Source: JADZAI01 sp964390465
GTDB taxonomy: Bacteria > Pseudomonadota > Alphaproteobacteria > Micropepsales > Micropepsaceae
Direction: 5' to 3'
DNA length: 64,000 bases
NCBI GenBank assembly: GCA_964390465.1
Contig: CAYMIJ010000005.1
Span: forward strand, 1 to 64,000
Part shown: positions 1 to 8,166 of the stretch, in pieces
How positions within the stretch are numbered: position 1 is the first letter of the stretch
Layout of the letters: the number at the start of each line of letters is the position of its first letter
The notes under the pieces: model-generated
Databases searched by the model: none
What the model was told of the DNA's origin: nothing
What the model saw: only the letters and a program-made list of their open reading frames with translations
Translations under genes and position numbers: made by a program

Positions 1-472
1 ACTCGATGACAGCCTGTGTCCTGTCGAGAGCGGCCAGCATGCCGGCATTGAAGATATTGGCCTGCTCCTGCTCGGTGATATCGGAAGCGAACTTCACGAC
101 CTTGCCGACGCGGCCATCGGCATCCAGAACGGGATTGTAGGAGGCCTGAATCCAGATGGCCTTGCCACCTTTGCCGATGCGCAGGAACTTGTCTGCGACG
201 AAATCGCCCCGGTTCAATTTGTCCCAGAAATTGCGATATTCAGTCGTCGCGGTATATTCTGCTTCACAGAACATCCGGTGATGTTTGCCCCGGATTTCGT
301 CAATCGAATAGCCAAGCGCGTTGCAGAAGTTCTCGTTGGCATCGATGATGGTGCCATCAGGCATAAACTCGATCACCGCCTGAGAACGCGATATCGCCTG
401 GTTCCATCCAACACCTGGCGCCGCAACGCCCAAGGTATCAACCGGCTTCTTTGCTTTAGACATACCAAACAT
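1..472 (-). CDS. PAS-domain sensor / probable methyl-accepting chemotaxis protein (N-terminal part)
   Basis: Only the first 157 codons are inside the window; the rest lies to the left. Reading the minus strand from ATG at 472 gives a short polar N-terminus and then a PAS domain (about residues 25-135) with the typical DGTIIDANENF and ALGYSIDEIRGKHH segments, ending in DITEQ. A second PAS repeat begins near residue 146 (LAALDRTQAVIE). No membrane segment is seen in this part. Tandem PAS domains of this type are common in soluble or Aer-like chemotaxis receptors, so a receptor role is inferred, not seen, because the signalling domain is off-window. A purine-rich AAGGGG lies about ten bases before 472; a second in-frame ATG is at 463. 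Confidence 0.8.
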   Translation of the reverse strand, partial: MFGMSKAKKPVDTLGVAAPGVGWNQAISRSQAVIEFMPDGTIIDANENFCNALGYSIDEIRGKHHRMFCEAEYTATTEYRNFWDKLNRGDFVADKFLRIGKGGKAIWIQASYNPVLDADGRVGKVVKFASDITEQEQANIFNAGMLAALDRTQAVIE

Positions 473-836
473 GGGTTCGCCCCTTCGCGAGCAGTTTATC
501 GGACCGGATCCCGCTACCCCCCCCATACCGCCCGCATGAGGAAGGGTAAGCCTTTGACCAGATTCCTCGATTTGATGCTCTACGGTGGTTAACAAAGGGT
601 GGAGCCGTCGCGTTAAAATGAAACGTTGCGGTCAGGGTTCCGGAAAGCCTTGTAATGCAGCGGTATATTCGCAACCGATTCAATTCTTAACGCAGCGACA
701 GGCCGATGCCCTTCGGAAGGGCCAAATGAAGAAATTGACATAAAGAGCGCCAAAACATGATTCACGAGGGCGACTGAGCGCCAAAAGTCTGACGCCGTCG
801 CGTTGCCCGGCCCGGATGGGCGTTCAGATTAAAATC

Positions 837-864
837 TTGACTATGCAGACAAAAATCCTATATA
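837..864 (+). promoter_or_regulatory. Possible sigma-70-like promoter, plus strand
   Basis: TTGACT (837-842) and TATATA (859-864) are separated by 16 bases. The -10 hexamer lies inside a perfect palindrome (855-868), so a bound regulator would block it. There is no obvious gene directly downstream on this strand. Confidence 0.35.
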
Positions 865-868
865 GGAT
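855..868. promoter_or_regulatory. Perfect 14-bp palindrome, possible operator
   Basis: ATCCTATATAGGAT equals its own reverse complement and overlaps the -10 box of the possible promoter at 837-864. Symmetric sites of this length often bind dimeric repressors. The site is 383 bases upstream of the PAS gene start, so it could also act on that gene from a distance. The regulator is unknown. Confidence 0.4.
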
Positions 869-1208
869 AAATCTGCTGTCGCACATCTGGCGGCGGCATC
901 ACGATAGGTGTCAACAAAGCGAAACGGGTTGAAAAGGGACGGGAAAGCGGTGAGAGGCGAAGAGATTGGATTTCCTGTTTTTTCTACAAAAACGAGGTTC
1001 AACCCGCCGAGACCCGACTTTCCGGGCGGCGCGACGGGTCTGTGAGGCCGAGCGGCATGTCACTAGATCCATCGACAGGAGGGATACGCTTACGTCAAAG
1101 TCAAACGCCCCACCCCCTCCCCCCCATTAAAAAAGAGGAACGAATCGCCCCATCCCCAACGTTTCGCGCTTTTGCAGGTTCGGAACACAGGACCAGCTTT
1201 TTGACACA

Positions 1209-1227
1209 AACCTCGAATATCGAGGTT
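1209..1227 (-). terminator. Weak terminator-like hairpin after the alcohol dehydrogenase
   Basis: AACCTCGA (1209-1216) pairs with TCGAGGTT (1220-1227) around a three-base loop. It lies 11 bases beyond the alcohol dehydrogenase stop on the minus strand and is followed there by TTTGTGTC, a poor T-tract. Confidence 0.35.
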
Positions 1228-1238
1228 CAACCTCTGCT

Positions 1239-2324
1239 TCAGGCGTCGAACATGATGACGCTGCGGGCCAGTTCGCCGGTTTTCAGCTCGGCCAGCGCCT
1301 CGTTCACCTGCGACAGCTTGACCCGCTGGGAAATCATCTCGTCCAGCTTCAGCTTGCCCGCCATGTAGAAATCGACCAAGCGTGGCATATCGACCGGGAA
1401 GCGATTTGAGCCCATCACCGAGCCCTGAATGCGCTTTTCGCTCAGGAACTCCGCGCCGTGCAGTTCGATATGCACGCCGACCGGAATCATGCCGATGATG
1501 TTCGCCGTGCCGCCGCGCCCCAGCATGCGGAAGGCCTGCTCGGCGGTGGCTTTCAGGCCCACGGCCTCAAAAGCGTGATGCACGCCGCCATTGGTCATGT
1601 CCTGCACCTGCTTCACCGGGTCGCCCTCTTTCGGGTTCACCACATCGGTGGCACCGAAATGTTTGGCGAGGTTCAGTTTCGAACCGACCATATCGACGGC
1701 AATGATGCGTCCGGCCCCTGCAATGGCCGCCGCCTGAATCGCCGCAAGGCCAATGCCGCCGCAGCCGATGACCGCCACGGTCTCGCCGGGCCGCACGCCC
1801 GATGTATGCGCCACCGCGCCATAGCCGGTGACGATCGAACAACCGATCAGCGCGGCACGGTCCAGCGGCATGTCCTTGCGGATCGACACGCAGGCATTCT
1901 CGTGGATCAGCATCATCTCGGCGAACGACGACAGATTGAGAAACTGGTTCATCGGCCCATGTGTTTCCACAAGGCGCTGCTCATCGCCGGCCTCGCGCTT
2001 GGTTTCCGGCGAAACGCAGCGCGACAGATGGCCGGTGATGCAGTGTTCGCAGCGTCCGCAAAACGCCGACAGGCAGGTGATGACATGATCGCCCGGCTTC
2101 ACGCTGCGCACTTCACTGCCCACCTGCTCGACAATGCCGGCGGACTCATGGCCCAGCACGGCGGGCAGCGGATAAGGGTAAAGCCCTTCGACAAAGTGCA
2201 GGTCCGAATGACATACGCCTGCCGCAACGGTGCGGATCAGCACCTCGCGCGGCCCCGGTTTGTTGATGGTGACATCCTCGATCTGAAGCGGCTTCCTTAC
2301 TTCACGCAGTACAGCGGCTTTCAT
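1239..2324 (-). CDS. Zinc-dependent alcohol dehydrogenase (MDR family)
   Basis: This is a 361-residue medium-chain dehydrogenase that should oxidise an alcohol, or reduce an aldehyde, with NAD(H). The catalytic-zinc Cys38 sits in GVCHSD, with His59-Glu60 in the GHE motif. Structural-zinc cysteines are C89, C92, C95 and C103. The Rossmann motif GCGGIG lies near residues 187-192. The length is normal and the protein ends shortly after the C-terminal fold. It is transcribed away from hisF; the starts are 88 bases apart. The internal arrangement (GYGA, long loop after the structural zinc site) resembles the class III and NDMA-type branch, but the substrate cannot be told from sequence. Confidence 0.88.
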   Translation of the reverse strand: MKAAVLREVRKPLQIEDVTINKPGPREVLIRTVAAGVCHSDLHFVEGLYPYPLPAVLGHESAGIVEQVGSEVRSVKPGDHVITCLSAFCGRCEHCITGHLSRCVSPETKREAGDEQRLVETHGPMNQFLNLSSFAEMMLIHENACVSIRKDMPLDRAALIGCSIVTGYGAVAHTSGVRPGETVAVIGCGGIGLAAIQAAAIAGAGRIIAVDMVGSKLNLAKHFGATDVVNPKEGDPVKQVQDMTNGGVHHAFEAVGLKATAEQAFRMLGRGGTANIIGMIPVGVHIELHGAEFLSEKRIQGSVMGSNRFPVDMPRLVDFYMAGKLKLDEMISQRVKLSQVNEALAELKTGELARSVIMFDA

Positions 2325-2412
2325 GGGCGCATCTCCTGGAAATCAATATCGGCATGACAGCCTCGCGCCGTTCGCCTCTGGCCGTCAAGCCTTGCCGGTG
2401 ATAAGCGGCCAC

Positions 2413-3171
2413 ATGCTCAGCGTGCGCCTCATTCCCTGCCTTGACGTCAAGGATGGCCGCGTCGTCAAAGGCGTGAACTTTGAAGGCCTGCGCGATGCGG
2501 GTGATCCGGTCGAAGCCGCCAAGGCTTATGATGCGGCAGGCGCCGACGAACTTTGTTTTCTCGACATTACCGCCAGCCATGAAGGGCGCGGCACCTTGCT
2601 GGATATCGTCGCGCGCACGGCTGATGCCTGCTTCATGCCGCTGACCGTTGGCGGTGGGGTGCGCGCACTGGCTGATATACGCGCTTTGCTGCTGGCCGGT
2701 GCCGACAAGGTGGCGATCAATACCGAAGCGGTTCGCCGCCCCGAAATCGTGCGCGAGGCCGCTGAAAAATTCGGCAGCCAGTGCATCGTGGCGGCGATTG
2801 ACGCCAAAGCGGTTGCGCCGGGCCGGTTTGAAGTCTTCACCCATGGCGGGCGGAATGCCACCGGTATCGACGCCGTCGCCCATGCTGCCATGATGGCTGA
2901 CTTTGGGGCGGGTGAAATTCTTCTCACCTCGATGGACCGCGACGGCACCAAAGATGGTTTCAATCTCGCGCTCACCCGCGCCGTGGCCGATGCTGTGGCC
3001 ATTCCCGTCATTGCCTCTGGTGGTGCAGGCACGCTCGATCATCTGGTTGAAGGCGTGCGCGATGGTCATGCCAGCGCTGTGCTCGCCGCCTCAATCTTTC
3101 ATTTCGGAACGCACACGATCGCACAAGCCAAGGCCCACATGGCGCAGGCCGGCCTGCCGATGCGGATTTGA
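2413..3171 (+). CDS. hisF: Imidazole glycerol phosphate synthase, cyclase subunit HisF
   Basis: HisF closes the imidazole ring, making imidazole glycerol phosphate and AICAR from PRFAR with ammonia supplied by HisH. The product is 252 residues, the usual length, and starts RLIPCLDVKDGR. The two catalytic aspartates fall at the family positions, Asp11 and Asp130 (AAID). Phosphate-binding glycine loops are visible at TVGGGV and SGGAG. ATG at 2413 is chosen because it gives the canonical N-terminus; the frame is open further upstream. No hisH, hisA or hisB is next to it, which differs from the common alphaproteobacterial his cluster. A CYTH-CHAD gene separates it from hisE. Confidence 0.97.
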   Translation: MLSVRLIPCLDVKDGRVVKGVNFEGLRDAGDPVEAAKAYDAAGADELCFLDITASHEGRGTLLDIVARTADACFMPLTVGGGVRALADIRALLLAGADKVAINTEAVRRPEIVREAAEKFGSQCIVAAIDAKAVAPGRFEVFTHGGRNATGIDAVAHAAMMADFGAGEILLTSMDRDGTKDGFNLALTRAVADAVAIPVIASGGAGTLDHLVEGVRDGHASAVLAASIFHFGTHTIAQAKAHMAQAGLPMRI

Positions 3172-3252
3172 ACAAAAGTTTCCGGGCGCGATAGATTCTT
3201 CTGCGCATTTCCGCTTGTCTCATCTGGTCATGAAACTGTCACAGGCCATGCG

Positions 3253-4776
3253 GTGAGCGAGGAGATCGAGATCAAGCTGGAGGTCACGCCCGCCGCGATG
3301 CACGACATCGCAAGGGCTGCACCGCTGGTGGCGCGCGGCGTGAAGTTCTCACGCGCCCAGACGCTCACCTCCATATATTATGACAACCCCAAGCAGTCGA
3401 TGCGGCGGGACGGTGTCTTTCTGCGCTTGCGCCAGAACGGCAAGATCTGCACGCAGACCGTCAAGACCACGGGCGATGGCGGGCTGCTGGCTCGGCGCGG
3501 CGAGTGGGAATGGAAAATCAAGGGACCTGAGCCTGATCTCGCCCTCGCTCTCACAACCGAACTGAAGCCTCTCGAAAAGCGTCTGCGCAAAGGCGATCTC
3601 GCACCGATCTTTGTCAACGAGATGGCGCGCCGCACTGCCCACCTGACCATCGCTGACAGCGTTATGGAACTGGCACTGGACGAAGGCCAGCTCAGTGCCG
3701 GACGGCGCCGCGAAGCCATTTGCGAGATGGAGATCGAACTGAAGGCCGGGTCTGCTGGACCCCTGTTTGACCTGGTACGCGAGCTGGTCGCCATTCCAGG
3801 AGTGACCGTCAGCGCTGCCACCAAAGCCGGGCGTGGCTTTGCACTGGCATCTGGGAAAAAGCCGGGTCCGGTGCGGGCGATCGAGGCCGAGCTTACCACC
3901 GCCATGACTGCCGAACAGGCCGCCGCCGCCATCCTTGCGGGGTGCGCGGCTCAGGCTGCGGGGAATATTCCGGCCATTGTCAGGCACAAGCTGTCAGATG
4001 GTGTGCATCAGTTGCGGGTCAGTCTGCGCCGTCTGCGCGCCGCCCTTGCCGTCTTCAAGGACGTGCTGGAACCGGGCATGCGCAAAGGCCTGTCGAAAGA
4101 AGCGGCATGGCTGGCCGGTGCGATGGGCGATGCGCGCGATCTCGACGTGATGATCGGATCAACCATCCGGTCAGCCGCCGGGCCTGATCATCTGGCGGAC
4201 GACATAAAAGGGCTGACACGATCACTGACACAGGCCCGCCGCGTGGCATGGCGCGCTGCCATGGACGCAGCGGCCAGCAGTCGGGCCAGCCTGCTCCTGG
4301 TCAACACAAGCGATGCGGCATGGAGCCTGCGCCACGCGCCGCCGCCCATGGATGGCGTGCCGCTGCGGGTGTTTGCGGTGATGCAGCTTGAGCGCCGGTT
4401 TGAGGCCGTTCTGAAAGCGGCGGGCGAAGATCTTCAGGCCCTCACCATTGAAGGCCGCCATGATGTGCGTCTGGCGCTGAAAAAACTGCGCTACACGGCC
4501 GATTTCTTCACCGCGCTGTTTCCAAAGAAAACAGCCCGCAAGGGATTGAAGGTGCTGGCCCGGCTTCAGGAAGCCTTGGGTGGCTTCAATGATGCGGCGG
4601 TGGTTGAGACCATTTTGCACCGCACGGTTGAGGCGGCCTCATCCAAAAACAAAGGCTCCCTTGACCGCGCCGTGCTGTTTGTGTCGGGCTGGTCGGCACA
4701 TCGCGGCGCCCGGGCATGGGATGACGCCGTGGCATGCTGGCGCGATTTTGCTTCAGATGGTGCATTTTGGCGCTAG
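3253..4776 (+). CDS. CYTH and CHAD domain protein
   Basis: The first about 200 residues form a CYTH (triphosphate tunnel) domain, marked by the acidic/basic N-terminal motif EIEIKLE and alternating charged strands such as VFLRLRQNGK. The second half is a CHAD domain, an alpha-helical histidine-rich module with conserved lines VHQLRVSLRRLRA and DVRLALKKLRYTADFF. CYTH domains bind or hydrolyse triphosphates or polyphosphate and CHAD domains bind polyphosphate granules, so a phosphate-metabolism role is likely; the exact reaction is not predictable. The start is GTG at 3253, giving a normal 507-residue protein. It lies between hisF and hisE in the same direction and may be co-transcribed with them. 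Confidence 0.9.
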   Translation: MSEEIEIKLEVTPAAMHDIARAAPLVARGVKFSRAQTLTSIYYDNPKQSMRRDGVFLRLRQNGKICTQTVKTTGDGGLLARRGEWEWKIKGPEPDLALALTTELKPLEKRLRKGDLAPIFVNEMARRTAHLTIADSVMELALDEGQLSAGRRREAICEMEIELKAGSAGPLFDLVRELVAIPGVTVSAATKAGRGFALASGKKPGPVRAIEAELTTAMTAEQAAAAILAGCAAQAAGNIPAIVRHKLSDGVHQLRVSLRRLRAALAVFKDVLEPGMRKGLSKEAAWLAGAMGDARDLDVMIGSTIRSAAGPDHLADDIKGLTRSLTQARRVAWRAAMDAAASSRASLLLVNTSDAAWSLRHAPPPMDGVPLRVFAVMQLERRFEAVLKAAGEDLQALTIEGRHDVRLALKKLRYTADFFTALFPKKTARKGLKVLARLQEALGGFNDAAVVETILHRTVEAASSKNKGSLDRAVLFVSGWSAHRGARAWDDAVACWRDFASDGAFWR

Positions 4777-4830
4777 AGCTTGCGCGTCCGGGCGCTATGT
4801 TGCCAGTGAAAGGCTATTGATATCACCCGC

Positions 4831-5205
4831 ATGACCAAACACCCGCTGGATGCGCTGTTTCTTGAGATCAAATCCCGCAAGGGCGGCGATCCGACAAAGT
4901 CCTATACCGCCAAGCTGATGCGCGGTGGGCGGGCGCGCATTGCCAAGAAACTGGGCGAGGAAGCGGCTGAGGTCATCATCGCCGCACTTGTTGAAAGCAA
5001 GGAAAACTTCATCGGCGAATGCGCTGACGTGCTCTACCATCTTCTGGTGCTGATGGCGGTGCGAGAAGTGAAGCCCGATGACGTCTATGACGCGCTGATC
5101 CGCCGCCGCAGCCAGTCGGGCCTTGCTGAAAAGGCGGGCCGCAAGGTAGCTCTCAAAGCGCCTGCCAAGTCCAAGCCAGCCAAGCCCAAGAAGGTCAAAC
5201 GCTGA
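4831..5205 (+). CDS. hisE: Phosphoribosyl-ATP pyrophosphatase HisE
   Basis: HisE removes pyrophosphate from phosphoribosyl-ATP, the second step of histidine synthesis. The fold is the all-alpha MazG/HisE type; the metal-binding acidic motif GEEAAEVIIA and the later ECADVLYHLLVLM are present. The core ends near residue 105 and is followed by a Lys/Ala/Pro-rich tail (to residue 124) that is unlike the catalytic fold and is probably disordered. It follows the CYTH-CHAD gene by 54 bases, and HisI activity is not fused to it. Confidence 0.95.
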   Translation: MTKHPLDALFLEIKSRKGGDPTKSYTAKLMRGGRARIAKKLGEEAAEVIIAALVESKENFIGECADVLYHLLVLMAVREVKPDDVYDALIRRRSQSGLAEKAGRKVALKAPAKSKPAKPKKVKR

Positions 5206-5389
5206 GCCCGCTGGCCCCGGTCTTCACAGAAGCCCCCAGTCAGGTTAGACTGCTCCCCGCATCGCGTTTTAGTCCGTGATGCGGCAGGCAGCACGGAGGC
5301 AGCGCTTCAGGCATGGATCTAACCAGATCGGCAACTGGCGTTTTCTTTGATGCTTTGGCACACGCCGCCTGACTGGCTGACATGCACTG

Positions 5390-5406
5390 AAGGAGATTGA
5401 CCCCTG
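5390..5406 (+). promoter_or_regulatory. infC: Shine-Dalgarno and CTG start of infC
   Basis: AAGGAG (5390-5395) is followed after 8 bases by CTG (5404-5406), the only plausible initiator in the IF-3 frame: a TGA closes the frame at 5398-5400 and no ATG, GTG or TTG occurs in frame before 5560, which lies inside the conserved N-domain. IF-3 genes are known to use rare start codons (AUU in E. coli) for self-control by start-codon proofreading. Confidence 0.75.
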
Positions 5407-6003
5407 CCACCCCGTAGACCTGCGCCTGCTGAACAACGCCCGCCTCGCTCCAATGATGATGGCCCGCGCGTCAACACCGACATCACCGCTTTTGAAGTTC
5501 TTGTCATTGATGAGGCCGGCGTAAAGCGCGGCATTCTGAGCCGCCGCGACGCCCTGCGTATGGCCGATGAGGAAGGCGTTGATCTGGTGGAAGTCTCGCC
5601 GCAGGCGAAGCCCCCTGTTTGCCGCCTCATGGACTTCGGCAAGTTCAAATACGAACAGCAGAAAAAGGCCAACGAGGCGCGCAAGAAGCAGAAGATCATC
5701 GAAATCAAAGAGATCAAGATGCGCCCCGGCATCGATGATCACGATTATGATGTGAAGATGCGCTCGGCCATCAAGTTTTTTAGCGAAGGTGACAAGGTCA
5801 AGTTCACACTGCGCTTCCGTGGCCGTGAAATGGTCCACCAGCATCTCGGCATGGACGTGCTGAACCGTATCAAGCAGCAACTGACCGACACAGCGAAGGT
5901 CGAGCAGGAGCCACGTCTGGAAGGTCGCCAGATGCAGATGGTCATGGCACCCGTGAAAGCCGTTGTTCCAGGCGCTCTGCCCACGGCTGCCCCCGTGCCT
6001 TAA
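5404..6003 (+). CDS. infC: Translation initiation factor IF-3
   Basis: IF-3 binds the 30S subunit, prevents premature 50S joining and checks the start codon and initiator tRNA. From CTG 5404 the protein has 199 residues: a short Pro/Arg-rich leader, then the N-domain (GPRVNTDI, RRDALRMADEEGVDLVEVSP, PPVCRLMDFGKFKYE), a Lys-rich linker (KKANEARKKQK) and the C-domain (KEIKMRPGIDDHDYDVKMR, FTLRFRGREMVH). This is normal family architecture. Starting at the first ATG (5560) would delete most of the N-domain, so that start is rejected. It lies alone between hisE and a strong terminator; thrS and rpmI are not adjacent. Confidence 0.95.
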   Translation: MPPRRPAPAEQRPPRSNDDGPRVNTDITAFEVLVIDEAGVKRGILSRRDALRMADEEGVDLVEVSPQAKPPVCRLMDFGKFKYEQQKKANEARKKQKIIEIKEIKMRPGIDDHDYDVKMRSAIKFFSEGDKVKFTLRFRGREMVHQHLGMDVLNRIKQQLTDTAKVEQEPRLEGRQMQMVMAPVKAVVPGALPTAAPVP

Positions 6004-6035
6004 TTCATATGGTCATTGCCACTGTGGCACATGGC

Positions 6036-6067
6036 AAAAGGGCAGGCGCATAAGCGTCTGCCCTTTT
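6036..6067. terminator. Strong Rho-independent terminator after infC
   Basis: AAAAGGGCAGGCGC (6036-6049) pairs with GCGTCTGCCCTTTT (6054-6067), one G-T pair, four-base loop. The A4/T4 ends let it work in both directions, fitting its place between infC and the convergent gene at 6094-6498. Confidence 0.85.
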
Positions 6068-6093
6068 CTCTATCACTTCACTCTTTGAGAGGA

Positions 6094-6498
6094 TCAGCTT
6101 TTGGGGCCGGCTGAGTAGGAGGCGGTCTGAAACGACCCAGCTTCCTGGTATGCGGCCTCCGCATCCGCCAGTTCGGCTGTTGTATTGACAACAATCTCGC
6201 GCGCTTCCGCGAGGGCCTGCGCCTTGTCGGCCTCGGTGAGGGGCACACAGGCAGGGTTCGAAGCCGCACCACAGCGCAGTGTGGAACCATCGACGATGAA
6301 AATGTCATCGAAATGTCCCCGCTCAAGCTCGGCAAGATACGCTTTGGCATCGTCCAGCCCAGCCCGCGCACTTTCGACTGTCTGCAGCAATGCCAGCGTA
6401 TCACCCACCGGCACATCGACGCGCAACGGCTCGGCATATGACAGGCTGCAAAGGGCAGAACTGACAAACAGAATGGCGAAGATGGGTTTGGTGCGCAT
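6094..6498 (-). CDS. Small secreted protein, function unknown
   Basis: The 134-residue product has a signal peptide (basic MRTKP, then a hydrophobic core, with likely cleavage after LSYA). The mature part is rich in Ala, Glu and Asp and is likely helical. A central pair of cysteines (RCGAASNPACVP) could form a disulfide in the periplasm. I recognise no family. The ATG at 6498 is preferred over upstream in-frame positions because it places the signal peptide at the very N-terminus. It is convergent with infC and downstream of the S41 peptidase gene on the same strand, with a 111-base gap. Confidence 0.65.
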   Translation of the reverse strand: MRTKPIFAILFVSSALCSLSYAEPLRVDVPVGDTLALLQTVESARAGLDDAKAYLAELERGHFDDIFIVDGSTLRCGAASNPACVPLTEADKAQALAEAREIVVNTTAELADAEAAYQEAGSFQTASYSAGPKS

Positions 6499-6609
6499 GG
6501 ATCGCAGTCTCTTGGCTTCTGCCTGAATAACCCATGAATATGGCAAAAGGTTGCGTAAACATTTTCAAACGGCGGTTAATGTCATCACGCTCTGCAAGCA
6601 ATTGTTACA

Positions 6610-8118
6610 TCAGGGCGTGTGCGCCACAGGAGCCGGCGGTGCTGCAGGCCCGGAAAAGCCCAGTTTTTCCAGATATGGCTTCAGGCGTCTGACTTTTTGC
6701 GCTGCAGTATCCCCGGCTCGCCACGGCAGCAGAATATCGGGCTCAACCCCCGCGACCATGTTTGATCCATCGGGGCGCCGCCACGCGCAGTCCGGCATGA
6801 AAAAACTGGCACCGGTGCCGGGCAGCGTGTGAAACTGCGGCCCGCCGCTGAACCAGCCACATCCAGCGCCCAGTGTTGGCTCGCCGATCAGCGTCGCTGC
6901 GCCACTGTCTTTCAGCATGGCGGCAAAGAGTTCCGAGGCGCTCACTGTGCCTTCATCGGTCAGCACATAAAGCGGGCCCTGCCAAACGCCTTCCTGATAG
7001 GTATAGGCCGACGGATAGAACAGCACGCTGGATGCGGCGAGATGTGCATACTGGCCAGGCGCTGCGTAATTCATGATGCCTGTGGTGAAGAACCCGGTAT
7101 CTGCCAGAATGGAGCAGGCAGGTTGTTCCTCCCACCAGAAGCGCGCGCGGTCACAGCTCTGGCTGGCTTCGCTCAAAGCCTTGGTCAGGCTGTTGCGCGC
7201 CTGTTGCAGAAGCTGCCGGTCATCAGCACTCAGATCATCGCGGTTCAGGTCTGAATCAACCAGCGAGATTTGCCCTACCAGTTCGTTTTGCCATTTTGGC
7301 GTGCGTGTGAAGGCAAGGCTGGGCGCCATCAGCTTGATAGGCGTCAGCATACGCGCCACAGGATCAAGCCACACCGTGCCACCGCCATTCTGTGTGATAT
7401 CAACAAGGATGGCCCTGACGTTTTTGGCCTTCAACGCCTCGATCTGACGCTTGACCGCTTCGGTCATCATCTCGGCGGTCTTTTTTTGGATGGCGCCGGC
7501 GCAGACATCATCGCATTCGCCATCCTCTGGGAGGCCAACCGCTTTAACAGCGGCGGGGCAGTAATCGAAATAACCGAACTCCCAGAAGCTGGGCAGGCGC
7601 AGGATGCCAACCACCCCCGCTGGCAGGTTGATCAGATAGGTCGGGAAAATGCCGCTATCGTCCGTCTCAACCGGCGTTGCGCCGATTTCCTCAAAGGGCA
7701 AGCCTTCGGGCGCCGGTTCGCTTGTATAACCAAGCGCCTGGCATACGGAGATCACGCCCGTTTCCTCAAAATTGCTCATCTCATCGGGGAAGGTGATGGA
7801 GACATGTCCGTCACCCAGCGCCTTAACAAAATCACGCAGCTCCCACCGCGCCTGTTCGTCGCTGACGGCGGTACGGATCCACGCTTCGGTCTGCCGCGCG
7901 CGCCAGACAAGATCGACGCCGCGCTCGGATATGGCCCAATCGAGGTTCGGCCATTCTGACGCGATAATCTGCTTCATCGCATCCAGATCCCTGAGATAGG
8001 GGTCAGGATTATAGATTGTCTGCGGCTCGCCCTGCGCTGGCGGCGTGCCCCATCCGACCAGACCATGCAGGCAGAAAACAGCAGCGAAAACGGCGCGGGC
8101 AACAGGGTGAAAAGGCAT
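6610..8118 (-). CDS. Secreted S41-family peptidase
   Basis: The protein is 502 residues with an N-terminal signal peptide. A central segment AILVDITQNGGGTVWLDP and the later VSASELFAAMLKDSG with IGEPT match the S41 (tail-specific/tricorn-like) peptidase core; the nucleophile would be in TVSASE at about residues 391-396. In the CtpA/Tsp branch a lysine follows in GEPTxGKG, but here the equivalent is GEPTLGAG, so the Ser-Lys dyad is not conserved and a tricorn/IRBP-like mechanism, or loss of activity, should be considered. No PDZ domain is obvious. Several Cys pairs suit a periplasmic location. Confidence 0.8.
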   Translation of the reverse strand: MPFHPVARAVFAAVFCLHGLVGWGTPPAQGEPQTIYNPDPYLRDLDAMKQIIASEWPNLDWAISERGVDLVWRARQTEAWIRTAVSDEQARWELRDFVKALGDGHVSITFPDEMSNFEETGVISVCQALGYTSEPAPEGLPFEEIGATPVETDDSGIFPTYLINLPAGVVGILRLPSFWEFGYFDYCPAAVKAVGLPEDGECDDVCAGAIQKKTAEMMTEAVKRQIEALKAKNVRAILVDITQNGGGTVWLDPVARMLTPIKLMAPSLAFTRTPKWQNELVGQISLVDSDLNRDDLSADDRQLLQQARNSLTKALSEASQSCDRARFWWEEQPACSILADTGFFTTGIMNYAAPGQYAHLAASSVLFYPSAYTYQEGVWQGPLYVLTDEGTVSASELFAAMLKDSGAATLIGEPTLGAGCGWFSGGPQFHTLPGTGASFFMPDCAWRRPDGSNMVAGVEPDILLPWRAGDTAAQKVRRLKPYLEKLGFSGPAAPPAPVAHTP

Positions 8119-8166
8119 GGGACCAGTCTAACGCAAGGTGCCGCATGGCGCACACCCAACTTCGCA

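Larger units (their letters stand above)
473..1238. other. 766-bp gene-free stretch between the PAS protein and the alcohol dehydrogenase
   Basis: I see no convincing coding region here: short open frames on both strands lack family motifs and plausible start signals. The stretch holds a perfect 14-bp palindrome on a possible promoter (837-868), a C8 run (517-524), a purine-rich segment around 920-960, and a possible hairpin whose arms AGACCCG and CGGGTCT lie near 1011-1047. A plus-strand transcript from the promoter would meet no plus-strand gene before hisF, so an untranslated RNA is possible but unproven. Confidence 0.5.

Noticed and set aside
456..683. 75-codon minus-strand open frame upstream of the PAS gene
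   Set aside because: It overlaps the start of the PAS gene in another frame and shows no signal peptide, domain or ribosome-binding site.
1458..2357. Long open frame of 299 codons on the plus strand, antisense to the alcohol dehydrogenase
   Set aside because: It is the mirror of a well-supported zinc dehydrogenase gene, is rich in His and Arg as expected for an antisense frame in GC-rich DNA, and has no family motif.
5256..5284. Hairpin CCGCATC/GATGCGG between hisE and infC as a terminator
   Set aside because: The stem is only 7 bp with a 14-base loop and there is no T-run after it on either strand.
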